64,000 nucleotides of DNA from Pseudaminobacter salicylatoxidans (GCF_003148475.1 NZ_QGGG01000001.1:248001-312000), one strand, 5' to 3'; shown: positions 8,748 to 17,597, counted from the first letter of the stretch. Translations and numbers: made by a program. The notes: generated by a model from the sequence alone, not told the origin.

Positions 8748-8791
8748 GCAGGGGCCGCATCCAGACGAAATCGGGAATATCGAAAGCGGAT

Positions 8792-9457
8792 ATGCGAATA
8801 CTGGTGGTGGAAGACGACGAGATGCTGCTGGACGGCCTGACGGTCGGCCTGGGGCTGGCCGGCTTCACGGTCGATCCCGTCTCGACATGCGAGGATGCGC
8901 ACGCGGCCCTGTCGGCGCAGCGCTATGACGCCGTGGTGCTCGACCTCATGCTGCCGGACGGTTCGGGGCTCGACGTGCTGGAAACCCTGCGTGGCGCGCG
9001 GAACGCAACACCGGTTCTGCTGCTCACCGCGCGCGATCAGGTGCCGGACCGCATTCGCGGGCTGGATGCGGGCGCCGACGATTACGTCGGCAAGCCTTTC
9101 GATCTGGACGAACTGGCTGCACGGCTGCGCGCGCTCGTGCGCCGGGGAGCCGGACGCCCGACGGCACGGCTGGAATGGCGCGGCGTGGTGCTCGACCCGG
9201 CGCAGCTTACCTCATCGCATCACGGGGCTGCGCTGAAGCTCACCCGGCGCGAGTTCGCCGTGCTGCGCACGCTCATGGAGCGCCCGGCGGCGACGGTCTC
9301 CAGGACGGCGCTGGAGGAAGCGCTTTATGGCTGGCAGGAGGAAGTGGAGAGCAATGCGGTGGAGGTGCATGTGCACCATCTGCGTTCCAAACTCGGCGCG
9401 GACTTCATCAAGACGGTGCGCGGCATGGGCTACCGGCTGGCCGAGGAGGGCGCATGA
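8792..9457 (+). CDS. OmpR-family response regulator (QseB/PmrA/TctD-like)
   Basis: This is a 221-residue DNA-binding response regulator. The receiver domain carries the acidic pair at residues 8-9 (VVEDDE), phospho-acceptor Asp51 (VVLDLMLPDGS), Thr79 and Lys101 (VGKPF). The C-terminal winged helix ends with SNAVEVHVHHLRSKLGADFIKTVRGMGYRL, split over residues about 184-216, typical of the QseB/PmrA/TctD group. It is coupled to the sensor kinase by an ATGA overlap. The CTTAAG repeat just upstream is what this subgroup binds in enterobacteria, so it probably autoregulates and may control the divergent envelope operon. The exact orthology is not decidable from sequence alone. Confidence 0.93.
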   Translation: MRILVVEDDEMLLDGLTVGLGLAGFTVDPVSTCEDAHAALSAQRYDAVVLDLMLPDGSGLDVLETLRGARNATPVLLLTARDQVPDRIRGLDAGADDYVGKPFDLDELAARLRALVRRGAGRPTARLEWRGVVLDPAQLTSSHHGAALKLTRREFAVLRTLMERPAATVSRTALEEALYGWQEEVESNAVEVHVHHLRSKLGADFIKTVRGMGYRLAEEGA

Positions 9458-10809
9458 ACTCCATTCGCGGTCGCCTCATCGCCATATTGATCGGCACGAC
9501 CGGCCTCGTCTGGCTGCTGGCGGCGGCGTGGATCTATCTCAGCACGCAGGCGCAGGTGGAGCATGTTCTGGATGCGCGGCTGACCGAGGCCGCGCGCATG
9601 GTCAATTCGCTCCTCACCGACCACCGCATCGAGCTCGCCATGGCCGAGGGGGAAAACGGCGAGACGGCAGCGCCCATTTTCGATATGGGCCAGCCATATG
9701 AGCGGCAGCTCTCATGCCAGATCTGGTCGCTCGACGGCCAGCTGGTCGGACGGTCCTCCGGTGCGCCGGACACGCGGCTGACCGATGCGACGCAGGGCTT
9801 TTCCGAAGCGACCATCGCCGGCGAGACCTGGCGCGTTTACACCGTCGAGAATCCGCGTCTGGGCGTTCGGGTGATGGTCGGCGACAGCCTCCACGTGCGC
9901 GACCGGCTGGTGGGCGATGTCATCAAGGGATTGCTGCTGCCGGCGACGATCGTCCTGCCGGTGCTGGCGGGCATGATCTGGCTGAGCGTCAGGCGCGGGC
10001 TTGCCCCGCTCAGCGAAATGGCCGGAACGCTGTCGTCGCGCGACGCCAACGACCTGCGGCCGCTGCCGAGCGCCGGCATGCCGGCGGAGGTGGCCCCTGC
10101 GGTCAATGCTCTCAATGGCTTGTTCAGGCGTGTTGACGAAGCACGCGAGCGCGAACGCAACTTTACCGCCTTTGCCGCACACGAGCTGAAAACGCCGCTG
10201 GCGGGCCTCAAGACGCAGGCCCAGATCGCGCTTGCCAGCGGCGATGGCGCGGTGCAGGCCAATGCGCTGCGCCAGATCGCGACGGGCGTGGACCGCACCG
10301 CGCGGCTGGCAAGGCAGCTTCTGGATCTGGCCTCGCTGGAAACGGGAGACGGCCCCGCGCGGTCGGCGCGGGAAGATATTTCCGTCGCTATCGGCACGGC
10401 AGTCGCCGAGATGAAGCCGCTTGCGGCCGCGCGGAATGTCGCCATCGAAGTGGAGCACGTTGGCGGGCAGCCGCGTCTTGAGGTGGAAACGCATAGAATT
10501 TCGCCGGCACTGCGCAACCTTCTGGAAAACGCCGTCAACCATTCGCCGGAGGGTGCGCGCGTGCGCTGCCGGATCCATCAAAACGGCGGTACGGTGCTGG
10601 TCTCCGTCGAGGATGAAGGTCCGGGCGTGACGGAAACCGAACTGCCGCGCCTCACCGAAAAATTCTTCCGGGGGCGCAACAAATCCACGACCGGCAGCGG
10701 CCTTGGCCTTGCGATAGCCCGGACGGCCGTGGAACAGGCCGGCGGTGAATTGCGGCTGGCGAACCGCACGCCGCAGGGTTTTGTCGCCACGCTGGTCCTG
10801 CCGGTTTAA
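9454..10809 (+). CDS. Sensor histidine kinase (QseC/TctE-like)
   Basis: This 451-residue inner-membrane kinase starts at ATG 9454, overlapping the regulator stop. Transmembrane helix 1 spans about residues 8-29, then comes a periplasmic domain of about 130 residues (30-155), helix 2 (about 158-178) and a HAMP-like linker. The H-box is FAAHELKTPLAGLK with His243. The ATPase domain shows the N-box RNLLENAVNHSPEGA, the G1 box VEDEGPGV and the G2 box TGSGLGLAIA. It would phosphorylate Asp51 of the upstream regulator. The periplasmic domain is of the QseC/TctE sort; its signal is unknown. It converges with the udgX-like gene across a 19-bp gap. Confidence 0.93.
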   Translation: MNSIRGRLIAILIGTTGLVWLLAAAWIYLSTQAQVEHVLDARLTEAARMVNSLLTDHRIELAMAEGENGETAAPIFDMGQPYERQLSCQIWSLDGQLVGRSSGAPDTRLTDATQGFSEATIAGETWRVYTVENPRLGVRVMVGDSLHVRDRLVGDVIKGLLLPATIVLPVLAGMIWLSVRRGLAPLSEMAGTLSSRDANDLRPLPSAGMPAEVAPAVNALNGLFRRVDEARERERNFTAFAAHELKTPLAGLKTQAQIALASGDGAVQANALRQIATGVDRTARLARQLLDLASLETGDGPARSAREDISVAIGTAVAEMKPLAAARNVAIEVEHVGGQPRLEVETHRISPALRNLLENAVNHSPEGARVRCRIHQNGGTVLVSVEDEGPGVTETELPRLTEKFFRGRNKSTTGSGLGLAIARTAVEQAGGELRLANRTPQGFVATLVLPV

Positions 10810-10828
10810 CGGCATCGGCCAACGGACC

Positions 10829-11500
10829 CTATGCCAGCAGCCTTTTGACCGCTTGCAGATCAGCCAGGAACCGCGCGCGCTCGGCCTGCTTGTCGGCCTC
10901 GTCCGGTATTCGAAGAATGAAGGAGGGGTGGACCGTCACGAAGACACGCAGTCCGTCTTCCCGCTCCACCGTCCGACCGCGCAGCTTCGTTACCGCAACC
11001 GCTTTGCCGAGCAGGGCCTGAGCGGCCGTCGCGCCCAGCGCCACCGCGAGTTTCGGCGCGGTCAGCGACAGTTCCGTCTCCAGCCAGCCGCGGCAGGCCC
11101 GGATTTCCCCGGCATTGGGCTTCTTGTGAAGTCGTCGCTTGCCGCGCGGCTCGAATTTGAAGTGCTTCACCGCATTGGTGACATAGACCTTGGCGCGGTC
11201 GATTTCGGCCTCGTCGAGCACTTCATCGAAAACGCGCCCCGCCGGACCGACAAAGGGCTTGCCGACAAGGTCTTCCTGATCGCCCGGCTGCTCGCCGATG
11301 AAAACCACGGCGGCATGGTCCGGTCCCTCGCCGAAGACGGTCTGGGTGGCGTCGTGCCAGAGCGGGCAGCGCCGGCATGTGCGCGCTGCCTCGCGCGCGG
11401 CTTCGAGCGTCGGAAAATTCGCCGGGCCGTCATCCACCTCCCGGCTCGTGTTGCGTCGGGTGTGGATGACAGGGTGATGGGATGCGGGGTGCATGGGCAT
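10829..11500 (-). CDS. udgX: UdgX-type uracil-DNA glycosylase (Fe-S, covalent-trapping family)
   Basis: This 223-residue DNA-repair protein is related to the family 4/5 uracil-DNA glycosylases. Motif A is GEQPGDQED (69-77). The insertion KRRLHKKP (121-128) matches the R-loop KRRIH that defines UdgX, where the histidine (here His125) forms a covalent bond with the abasic deoxyribose after excision. The last motif is VTVHPSFILR (188-197). Cysteines 42 and 45 (TCRRC) and 136 fit three cluster ligands. Family 4 enzymes have Cys after NAVK, but here it is NAVKH, so His113 may be the fourth ligand. There is no C-terminal DUF4130 fusion. Isoleucine-to-leucine in the loop is a conservative change. 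Confidence 0.87.
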   Translation of the reverse strand: MPMHPASHHPVIHTRRNTSREVDDGPANFPTLEAAREAARTCRRCPLWHDATQTVFGEGPDHAAVVFIGEQPGDQEDLVGKPFVGPAGRVFDEVLDEAEIDRAKVYVTNAVKHFKFEPRGKRRLHKKPNAGEIRACRGWLETELSLTAPKLAVALGATAAQALLGKAVAVTKLRGRTVEREDGLRVFVTVHPSFILRIPDEADKQAERARFLADLQAVKRLLA

Positions 11501-11565
11501 CGTCGCCTCCTGCGGGTCTCCTGCAGGACAATGGGCGAGAGACCCGGCAGGTTCCGGTAAGCCCG

Positions 11566-12954
11566 CTACACCTCGTGCAGGTAGAGGTGGTAGTCGAGTT
11601 CGTTCACGGTGCGGGCGACGCGCAGATATTCGGCCTCCTTGATGGCCGTGAAGGTGCGGTGCAGGTCCTCGCCCAATGCCTGCTTGAGAAAGGCCGATTC
11701 CCTGGCAGCCTCGATGGCGCCGCGCCAGTCGGACGGCATTTTTCCGCGCGTATCCGACCCCGACTCGTAGCCGTTGCCGGTAGTCTCCGGGCCCGGATCG
11801 AGCTTTTCATCGAGGCCCTTGGCAATGCCGGCCAGCACGGTCGCGGCCACTAGGTAGGGATTGGCGTCGACGCCGGACGGGCGATGCTCGATGCGGCGGT
11901 TCTTCATGTCACCGGCCGGCACGCGCAACGCCACCGAACGGTTGTTGACACCCCATGTCGGCGCGACCGGCGCATAGGACTGCGACACGAAGCGCCGCCA
12001 GGAATTGGCGTGCGGGGCAAACACCAGCATGGATTCGGCCATGGTCCCGGCGAGCCCGCCCAGCGCGTGCAGCAGCGCCGGCGTCCACTGGCCTTCGCTC
12101 GCTTCGGTAAAGACGTTCCTGCCGGCATCGTCCTGTAGCGAGACGTGGAGATGCATGCCGGAGCCGGCATATTTCTCGATGGGCTTGGCCATGAAGCAGG
12201 CGGTGACGCCGTGGCGGCGCGCCTGCGCGCGCACGATGCGCTTGAGCATCACGAGATCATCGGCCGCCTGCAGCACATCCTTGCGGTAGTGCAGCGTCAG
12301 TTCATACTGGCCCGGCGCATATTCGGAGATGACTGTCTCGGCCGGGATGTCTTGCGCTTTCGCGGCGGCGTAGATGTCGGAGAACAATGGCTCCATGCCG
12401 TGCAGATGGTCGACCGAATAGACCTCGGTCTTGCCGCTTCTGCGGCCGTCGAGCACGGCGTTGGCAGGCTGCACGCGGCCTTCGGCGTCGCGTTCATTGG
12501 CAAGCAGGAAAAACTCCAGCTCGAATGCGCCGGCCGGATGCAGGCCCCTGGCGGCCAGCGCCTCGACCTGCCGCACCAGCGCAAGGCGCGGGTCCGAGGT
12601 CATCGGCGCGCCGTCGAGATGGAACATCGACATCAGCACCTGCCCGCGCGCGGGGCTGGTGCCGTAGAGCGGCTTCAGTGTGCCGGGAATGGGCCAGGCG
12701 CGCAGGTCGCCGTCGCCGGAATCCCAGATCAGGCCGGTTTCGTGTACGTCCTCGCCGGTGATGTCGAGGCCGAGAATGGAAATCGGCAGATGGCGGCCGC
12801 CTTCATAAAGCCCCATCAATTCATGACGACGGATGATCTTGCCGCGCCCGACCCCGTTGGGGTCGGTGAGCACGATGTCGAAGGCTTCGATTTCGGGATG
12901 CGCATCGAGAAAGGCCTTGGCTTCTTCGACGGTCGAGCCGGTAGGGGAGGTCAT
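11566..12954 (-). CDS. Glutamine synthetase-family ligase (gamma-glutamylpolyamine synthetase/PuuA-like)
   Basis: This 462-residue cytoplasmic ATP-dependent ligase has the GS beta-grasp N-domain (IEAFDIVLTDPNGVGRGK) and the catalytic domain with AFELEFFLL, SGMHLHVSL and IEHRPSGVDANPYLVAA, the last being the glutamate/ADP-binding segment. The absence of the type I adenylylation region and the wording of the N-domain place it with the GlnA3/PuuA-type enzymes that gamma-glutamylate amines, not with housekeeping GlnA. It is followed on the plus-strand side (upstream in its direction) by an aminotransferase gene, and a PuuD-like hydrolase lies at 20889, consistent with amine or polyamine use. The substrate is not determinable. 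Confidence 0.88.
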   Translation of the reverse strand: MTSPTGSTVEEAKAFLDAHPEIEAFDIVLTDPNGVGRGKIIRRHELMGLYEGGRHLPISILGLDITGEDVHETGLIWDSGDGDLRAWPIPGTLKPLYGTSPARGQVLMSMFHLDGAPMTSDPRLALVRQVEALAARGLHPAGAFELEFFLLANERDAEGRVQPANAVLDGRRSGKTEVYSVDHLHGMEPLFSDIYAAAKAQDIPAETVISEYAPGQYELTLHYRKDVLQAADDLVMLKRIVRAQARRHGVTACFMAKPIEKYAGSGMHLHVSLQDDAGRNVFTEASEGQWTPALLHALGGLAGTMAESMLVFAPHANSWRRFVSQSYAPVAPTWGVNNRSVALRVPAGDMKNRRIEHRPSGVDANPYLVAATVLAGIAKGLDEKLDPGPETTGNGYESGSDTRGKMPSDWRGAIEAARESAFLKQALGEDLHRTFTAIKEAEYLRVARTVNELDYHLYLHEV

Positions 12955-13042
12955 GGGACTGTACTCTTAAAGCGAAACTTGAGGTCGAATGCAATGAAGG
13001 CCGTTGGCATCGCGCGCACGCCGGCGGCGGGATGCCCGATCG

Positions 13043-14428
13043 TCAGGCCACGAGAGCTTTGGCTATGTCGCCGAAGGCGGCAATCAGTTTGTCGACCTGC
13101 TTTTTCGTCGTCACCGGCGAAATCAGCATCATGTTGTGGAAGGGCGCTATCAGCACGCCGCGATTGACCAGCGCGACATGAATGGCCGCTTCCAGCCCGG
13201 AAGCATGGGCGCCCTCCGCGTCGCCACCGTTCTTCAGCGGGCCGGGCGCGCAGATGAATTCGACACGGGCGCCAACGCGCTGTACGTGCCAGGCCAGCTC
13301 ATGGCGTGCGATGGAGTCTTCCAGCCCTTTGGCCAGCCGGCCGGCCAGTTTTTCCATATGCGCGTAGTTTTCCTCGGTCATCACCTCTTCCAGCACCGCG
13401 CGCATGGCGGCGAACTGCAGCGGATTGGCCGAGAGCGTGGTGCCCATGCCGGAATGGCCGGGCTCGCGCCTGAGATTGTAGGCGTCGTAGCGGCGGCTCA
13501 GTTCCGCGCTCATGCCCCAGACGCTGGCCGGCACGCCGCCGGCGACCGGCTTGCCGAGCACGAAGAGGTCGGGCTCCAGATCGTATTTGCGCGTGTAGCC
13601 GCCGGGGCCGGTGGAGATGGTGTGCGTCTCGTCGATCAAAAGCAGCGTGCCGTGGCGACGGGTGATGGCGCGCAGGCCCTCATGGAAACCGGGCTCGGGC
13701 AGCACCATGCAGCAATTGGTCAGCACCGGCTCGGTGATGACGCAGGCGACGTCGCCATCGGCCAGCGCGGCCTCAAGTGCCGGCAGGTCGTTGAACTCGA
13801 CGATTTTCGTGTTTTGGGTCAGGTCGCGGAACTCGCCGGCCAGTCCCGGCCGGTTGATCGGCTTGCCGTCGCTGAGGCGCACCATCGTCTCGTCCACGGC
13901 GCCATGGTAGCAGCCATTGAAGACGAGAATCTTCGGCCGGTCGGTGACGGCGCGCGCAACGCGCAGCGCGAAGCGGTTGGCGTCGGAGGCGGTGGTGGCG
14001 ATCTGCCAGTAGGGCAGGCCGAAACGGGCGACAAGAAGTTCGCCCAGCGACAGCACGTCCTCGCTCGGCAGCATATAGGTCAGGCCGCGCCGGGCCTGCC
14101 GGCGGATCGCCTTTGCGACCGGCGCGGGCGAGTGGCCGAACATGGAGCCGGTGTCGCCGAGGCAGAAATCGGCCAGCTTGTTGCCGTCGATGTCGGTGAT
14201 GGTGGCGTCCCTGGCTTTCTCGACGACGATGGGGAACGGGGTCGGCCAGTCGTTCATCCAGTGCATCGGCACGCCGTCGAGGAAGCCTTCGACGCCGTTG
14301 CCGAACGCAGCCTCGGATTTCGGCCGAGCCTCGCGGAAGCGGGTTGCCTCGGCGTCACGGATGCTCGCAATCCGCGCAAGACTGACGCCGCCCTCCGTGG
14401 CGGCCATGTTCCCGTATGTCTTCAGCAA
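13043..14428 (-). CDS. Class III (PLP) aminotransferase
   Basis: This is a 461-residue fold-type I PLP enzyme. Seen are TASDANRFALRVARA (the cofactor-phosphate region in the form common to the glutamate-1-semialdehyde-aminomutase side of class III), FNGCYHGAVDE, the PLP-ring aspartate in LLIDETHT, and LGKPVAGGVPASVWGMS with the Schiff-base Lys293. It is co-directional with the GS-like ligase downstream (88-bp gap), so an amine or omega-amino acid is a reasonable substrate class. The N-terminus from ATG 14428 has an extra 25-30 residues before the conserved part; a later start is possible. Confidence 0.88.
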   Translation of the reverse strand: MLKTYGNMAATEGGVSLARIASIRDAEATRFREARPKSEAAFGNGVEGFLDGVPMHWMNDWPTPFPIVVEKARDATITDIDGNKLADFCLGDTGSMFGHSPAPVAKAIRRQARRGLTYMLPSEDVLSLGELLVARFGLPYWQIATTASDANRFALRVARAVTDRPKILVFNGCYHGAVDETMVRLSDGKPINRPGLAGEFRDLTQNTKIVEFNDLPALEAALADGDVACVITEPVLTNCCMVLPEPGFHEGLRAITRRHGTLLLIDETHTISTGPGGYTRKYDLEPDLFVLGKPVAGGVPASVWGMSAELSRRYDAYNLRREPGHSGMGTTLSANPLQFAAMRAVLEEVMTEENYAHMEKLAGRLAKGLEDSIARHELAWHVQRVGARVEFICAPGPLKNGGDAEGAHASGLEAAIHVALVNRGVLIAPFHNMMLISPVTTKKQVDKLIAAFGDIAKALVA

Positions 14429-14566
14429 TTACATCCTGCCCATTGTCGTGGAGCAGAAGTTGTAGCCTTGCGCCCGCATTCAGGCAATGGCGGGGCTGGG
14501 CTGAGCATGACGCGTTTGCCGAGGGTGTCCCAAAACAGGCAAATCCCTCCGGATTTTGATCGAAAT

Positions 14567-15556
14567 TCAGGTGGTTTTTGCCAGAATATGTGCAGTTTCA
14601 GCCACCGGAGTCATCGGTTTTCGCGCCGAAAACCATGAAATCAGATTGTCGACCACCAGATCGGCCATGGCGTTGCGCGTGTGCACCGAAGCCGAGGCGA
14701 CATGCGGAAGGAGCACCGCGTTGGGCAGGTCGATGAGCGCCTGCGGTACACGCGGCTCGTTGGCGAAGACATCGAGGCCGGCCGCCCGGATCGTGCCGTC
14801 GCGCAGCGCCGAAGCCAGCGCCTCTTCGTCCACGGTGCTGCCGCGCCCGATATTGATGAACACGCCGTCGGGCCCGAGCGCCCGGAAGATCGCCGCGTTG
14901 ACGGTTTTTTCCGTAGCCGCGCCGCCCGGCACCACGCAGATCAGCGTATCGACCGCGCGCGCCATATCCTCCAGGCTGGCATGATAGGCATAGCCCAGCC
15001 TCTCGACCGGACGACGGTTGTGATAGGCGATGGCCAGGCCGAACGCCTCCAGCCGCTTCGCGATCGCCATGCCGATACGGCCCATTCCGTATATGCCGAC
15101 ATGCCGCCCGCGCAGCGTCATCGGCGTCAGCGGATAGTTGCCGTCCCGCTCCCATCGGCCGGCGCGCAGATAGGCTTCCGCGCGCGGCAGTTCGCGTACC
15201 GTATTGATGAGCAGGCCGACCGCCGTGTCGGCGACCTCTTCGGTCAGCACGTCGGGCGTGTTGGTGACGACGATGCCCTTGCCGCCGGCATGGCGGGCAT
15301 CCACCGCATCGTAGCCGACGCCGAAGGACGCGATGATCTCCAGATTGGGCAGGGCATCGATGAGAGCGGCGTCCACCGGCTCGCGAAAGCCCATGGCTGC
15401 TATACCGCGCACGTCGCGTTTCATTTCCGACGTCAGCAATGCCGGATCGACGCGCTCGGTGCGCACCATGCGGAATGCCGCATCTATGCGCTGGACGGAT
15501 CGCTCGTGCATCCACCCCGGCACGAGGATCGTCACGGGGGATTTTTCGTCGTTCAT
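14567..15556 (-). CDS. D-isomer-specific 2-hydroxyacid dehydrogenase
   Basis: This 329-residue NAD(P)H-dependent reductase of 2-keto acids is of the glyoxylate/hydroxypyruvate reductase type. The start at 15556 (MNDEKSPVTILVPG) overlaps the stop of the LacI gene as ATGA. The dinucleotide fold carries YGMGRIGMAIAKRL (GMGRIG at 157-162). The catalytic triad is Arg238 (INIGRGS), Glu267 (FANEP) and His285 (LLPHVAS). Translational coupling to a LacI regulator suggests that expression responds to a sugar acid or similar effector. GHRA/GHRB-like or 2-ketogluconate reductase-like roles are both possible. Confidence 0.92.
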   Translation of the reverse strand: MNDEKSPVTILVPGWMHERSVQRIDAAFRMVRTERVDPALLTSEMKRDVRGIAAMGFREPVDAALIDALPNLEIIASFGVGYDAVDARHAGGKGIVVTNTPDVLTEEVADTAVGLLINTVRELPRAEAYLRAGRWERDGNYPLTPMTLRGRHVGIYGMGRIGMAIAKRLEAFGLAIAYHNRRPVERLGYAYHASLEDMARAVDTLICVVPGGAATEKTVNAAIFRALGPDGVFINIGRGSTVDEEALASALRDGTIRAAGLDVFANEPRVPQALIDLPNAVLLPHVASASVHTRNAMADLVVDNLISWFSARKPMTPVAETAHILAKTT

Positions 15557-16614
15557 GTACGCTCCACGGGTTTTCCGGTCGATTGCCGGACGTGCAGCTC
15601 CGGCCTGATGAGTTCCTGCGAGGGGCGCACCGTCTGGCCGTTCAGCTTGTCGAGCAGCGCGCTTGCGGCGCGACGCCCCACCTCGCGCTGGCCGTTCCAC
15701 ACAGTCGTCAGCGCCGGTGTCGCGATGGCCGCTTCCTCCAGATCGTCATAGCCGGTCACGGAAATGTCGACGCCGGGAACGAGGCCGGCACGGGCAATGC
15801 CGTTCATCAGGCCGATTGCCGCCAGGTCGTTCCAGCAGACGGCGGCGGTTGGCTTGTCCTTCAGCGCCAGGAACTGGCTGGCCGCCTCGAAGCCTGCCTG
15901 CTTGGTGCGCGGGCCGGAGATGCGCCAGCCGGGATTGATCGGCAGGCCGGCTGCTTCCATCGCCCTGACATAGCCTTGATAGCGGTCGCGGCCGGTCGAG
16001 GTCTGGTCGGTGCCGCCGATCATGGCGATGCGCTTGTGGCCGAGCGAGATCAGGTGATTGGTGGCAAGCCCGGTGCCGTAGGCGTCGTCGCCGCGGAACA
16101 CCGGGACGTTGGCGCCTTCCACCGTGCGCGCGATCAGCACGGCGGGCAGGCCGTTTTCTTCCGCCATGATGATGTCGGCCGCCGGCGTGCCGATGGCCGG
16201 TGACATGATCACGCCGTCGGCGCCGAGCTGCAGCAGCGTGTCGATGAAGGTGCGCTGCTTTTCGAGGTCGTCGTAATGGTTGGAAAGGATGAAGGTCTGG
16301 CGGCTGCGGTCGAGCTCGCTTTCGATCGACTTCAGGATCTCGGCGAAGAACGGGTTCATGATGTCATGGACGACCACCCCGACGATGCCCGAGCGTGAGG
16401 TGCGCAGCGAGGCGGCGCGCCGGTTGTAGATATAGCCGATGGCGCGCGCATGTTCCTTGATGCGTTCGCGGGTGGCGTCGGCAACCAGCGGACTGTCGCG
16501 CAACGCCAGCGAAACAGTTGCCGTGGAAACGCCGAGCGCATCGGCGATGGTCGAAAGCTTGATCTTCTGAGCCAGCACGTCCTCCCGGCCCACAGGGCGC
16601 ATGGCATGAGACAT
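15553..16614 (-). CDS. LacI-family transcriptional regulator
   Basis: This is a 353-residue repressor type protein. The helix-turn-helix is KLSTIADALGVSTATVSLAL, followed by the hinge (YNRRAASLRTSRSGIVGVVV) and a periplasmic-binding-protein-like effector domain. The ATG at 16614 lies inside a palindrome and neither it nor ATG 16602 has a clear ribosome binding site, so the start is uncertain by about 4 residues and the mRNA may be nearly leaderless. It heads a two-gene operon with the 2-hydroxyacid dehydrogenase. A promoter and an overlapping operator can be read directly upstream, suggesting autoregulation. Confidence 0.92.
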   Translation of the reverse strand: MSHAMRPVGREDVLAQKIKLSTIADALGVSTATVSLALRDSPLVADATRERIKEHARAIGYIYNRRAASLRTSRSGIVGVVVHDIMNPFFAEILKSIESELDRSRQTFILSNHYDDLEKQRTFIDTLLQLGADGVIMSPAIGTPAADIIMAEENGLPAVLIARTVEGANVPVFRGDDAYGTGLATNHLISLGHKRIAMIGGTDQTSTGRDRYQGYVRAMEAAGLPINPGWRISGPRTKQAGFEAASQFLALKDKPTAAVCWNDLAAIGLMNGIARAGLVPGVDISVTGYDDLEEAAIATPALTTVWNGQREVGRRAASALLDKLNGQTVRPSQELIRPELHVRQSTGKPVERT

Positions 16615-16630
16615 TTAAACAGTTTAAATG
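16612..16630. promoter_or_regulatory. Candidate LacI-type operator, perfect 9-bp inverted repeat
   Basis: CATTTAAAC-A-GTTTAAATG is a perfect inverted repeat with a one-base centre. It begins at the lacI-like start codon and ends directly at the predicted -10 element, so it would cover the transcription start. LacI-family operators normally have an even, CG-centred symmetry; this one is odd-centred, which lowers certainty. Confidence 0.6.
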
Positions 16631-16659
16631 CCTATAGGCCATCGGTTGACGGCAATCAA
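16631..16659 (-). promoter_or_regulatory. Candidate sigma70-type promoter of the lacI-like operon
   Basis: Read on the minus strand, TTGATT (16659-16654) and TATAGG (16636-16631) are separated by exactly 17 bp. Each hexamer matches the consensus in four of six positions. The predicted start of transcription falls within the adjacent palindrome 16612-16630. The -35 overlaps the stop of the DMT transporter gene. Confidence 0.5.
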
Positions 16660-17597
16660 AGCCTTTTTGCCAGTTCGCCGTCGGTTGCCATCGGAACGCT
16701 GCGGCTTTTCAGCCGCAGGCGGTGTTCGCGATGCACGATGTAAAGGCCGCTGGCCACGATGATGCCAGCGCCCGCGAGCGTCCAGCCGTCCGGGAACTGG
16801 CCGAAGATGAAATAGCCGAAGCCGATCATCCAGACCATCTGCAGGTAGGGGTAGGGCGCGAGCGCGGTGGTCGTCGCCTGCTTGTAGGCCTTGATCAGCA
16901 GCCAGTGGCCGAAGCCGCCGAAGAAGCCAAGCATCAGCAAGATGACCCAGTGCAGCGCGGAGGCCGGCATGGCGGCCGTGTAGACGCCGACAGGCAGCAT
17001 CAGCAACGCGGGCGCCAGCGCCGAATAGAAGATCAGGCTTTCGGGCGTTTCGGACGCGCTCATGTGCCGGGTCATGATGACATAGAGGCAATAGCTGATC
17101 GTGGAGCCTACCGCATAGAGGTGGCCGATCTGGAAGGCGACGATACCGGGGCGGGCGATGATCAGCACGCCGACGAATCCCGCAAGGATCGCCAGCCAGC
17201 GCCGCCAACCGGCCCATTCGCCGAGCAGCGGCCCGGCAAGCGCGGTGATCAGCATCGGCGCAAAGAAGTAGATCGAGGTGGTTTCGGCAAGCTGCAGCGT
17301 CTTCAGCGCCGCGAAATTGAAGATGGTCGAGCCGAACAGGAAAATGCCGCGCAGCACCTGCATGGGCAGGTTGGTGACCCGGAACATGCCCGGATTGGCC
17401 CAGCTCCGGAAAAGCACCAGAACCAGAACGACATGGACCGCAAAGCGCACCCATGACACGAACGGCGCCGGCAGCCCCGACAGTACCAGAAACTTGGCAC
17501 TGGAATCGAGGCAGGAGAACAGGAAACCGGCGCTGAAGACGAGCAGGATCGCCGAAGTCGGCGTTGCCTGCTCGCTGGTCTGGGCGGAGGTGGTCAC
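16656..17597 (-). CDS. EamA-type drug/metabolite (DMT) transporter
   Basis: This inner-membrane exporter has ten hydrophobic helices arranged as two EamA repeats (first half about residues 10-145, second half about 155-290) and ends in a basic tail. The frame stays open upstream into the MarR gene region. I propose GTG 17597, giving 313 residues with a short polar head (VTTSAQTSEQATPTSAILLV), the usual size for the family; a start further upstream, overlapping the MarR gene by a few bases, cannot be excluded. The family exports amino acids, metabolites or drugs. The MarR gene 86 bp upstream in the same direction may regulate it. Confidence 0.85.
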   Translation of the reverse strand: MTTSAQTSEQATPTSAILLVFSAGFLFSCLDSSAKFLVLSGLPAPFVSWVRFAVHVVLVLVLFRSWANPGMFRVTNLPMQVLRGIFLFGSTIFNFAALKTLQLAETTSIYFFAPMLITALAGPLLGEWAGWRRWLAILAGFVGVLIIARPGIVAFQIGHLYAVGSTISYCLYVIMTRHMSASETPESLIFYSALAPALLMLPVGVYTAAMPASALHWVILLMLGFFGGFGHWLLIKAYKQATTTALAPYPYLQMVWMIGFGYFIFGQFPDGWTLAGAGIIVASGLYIVHREHRLRLKSRSVPMATDGELAKRL

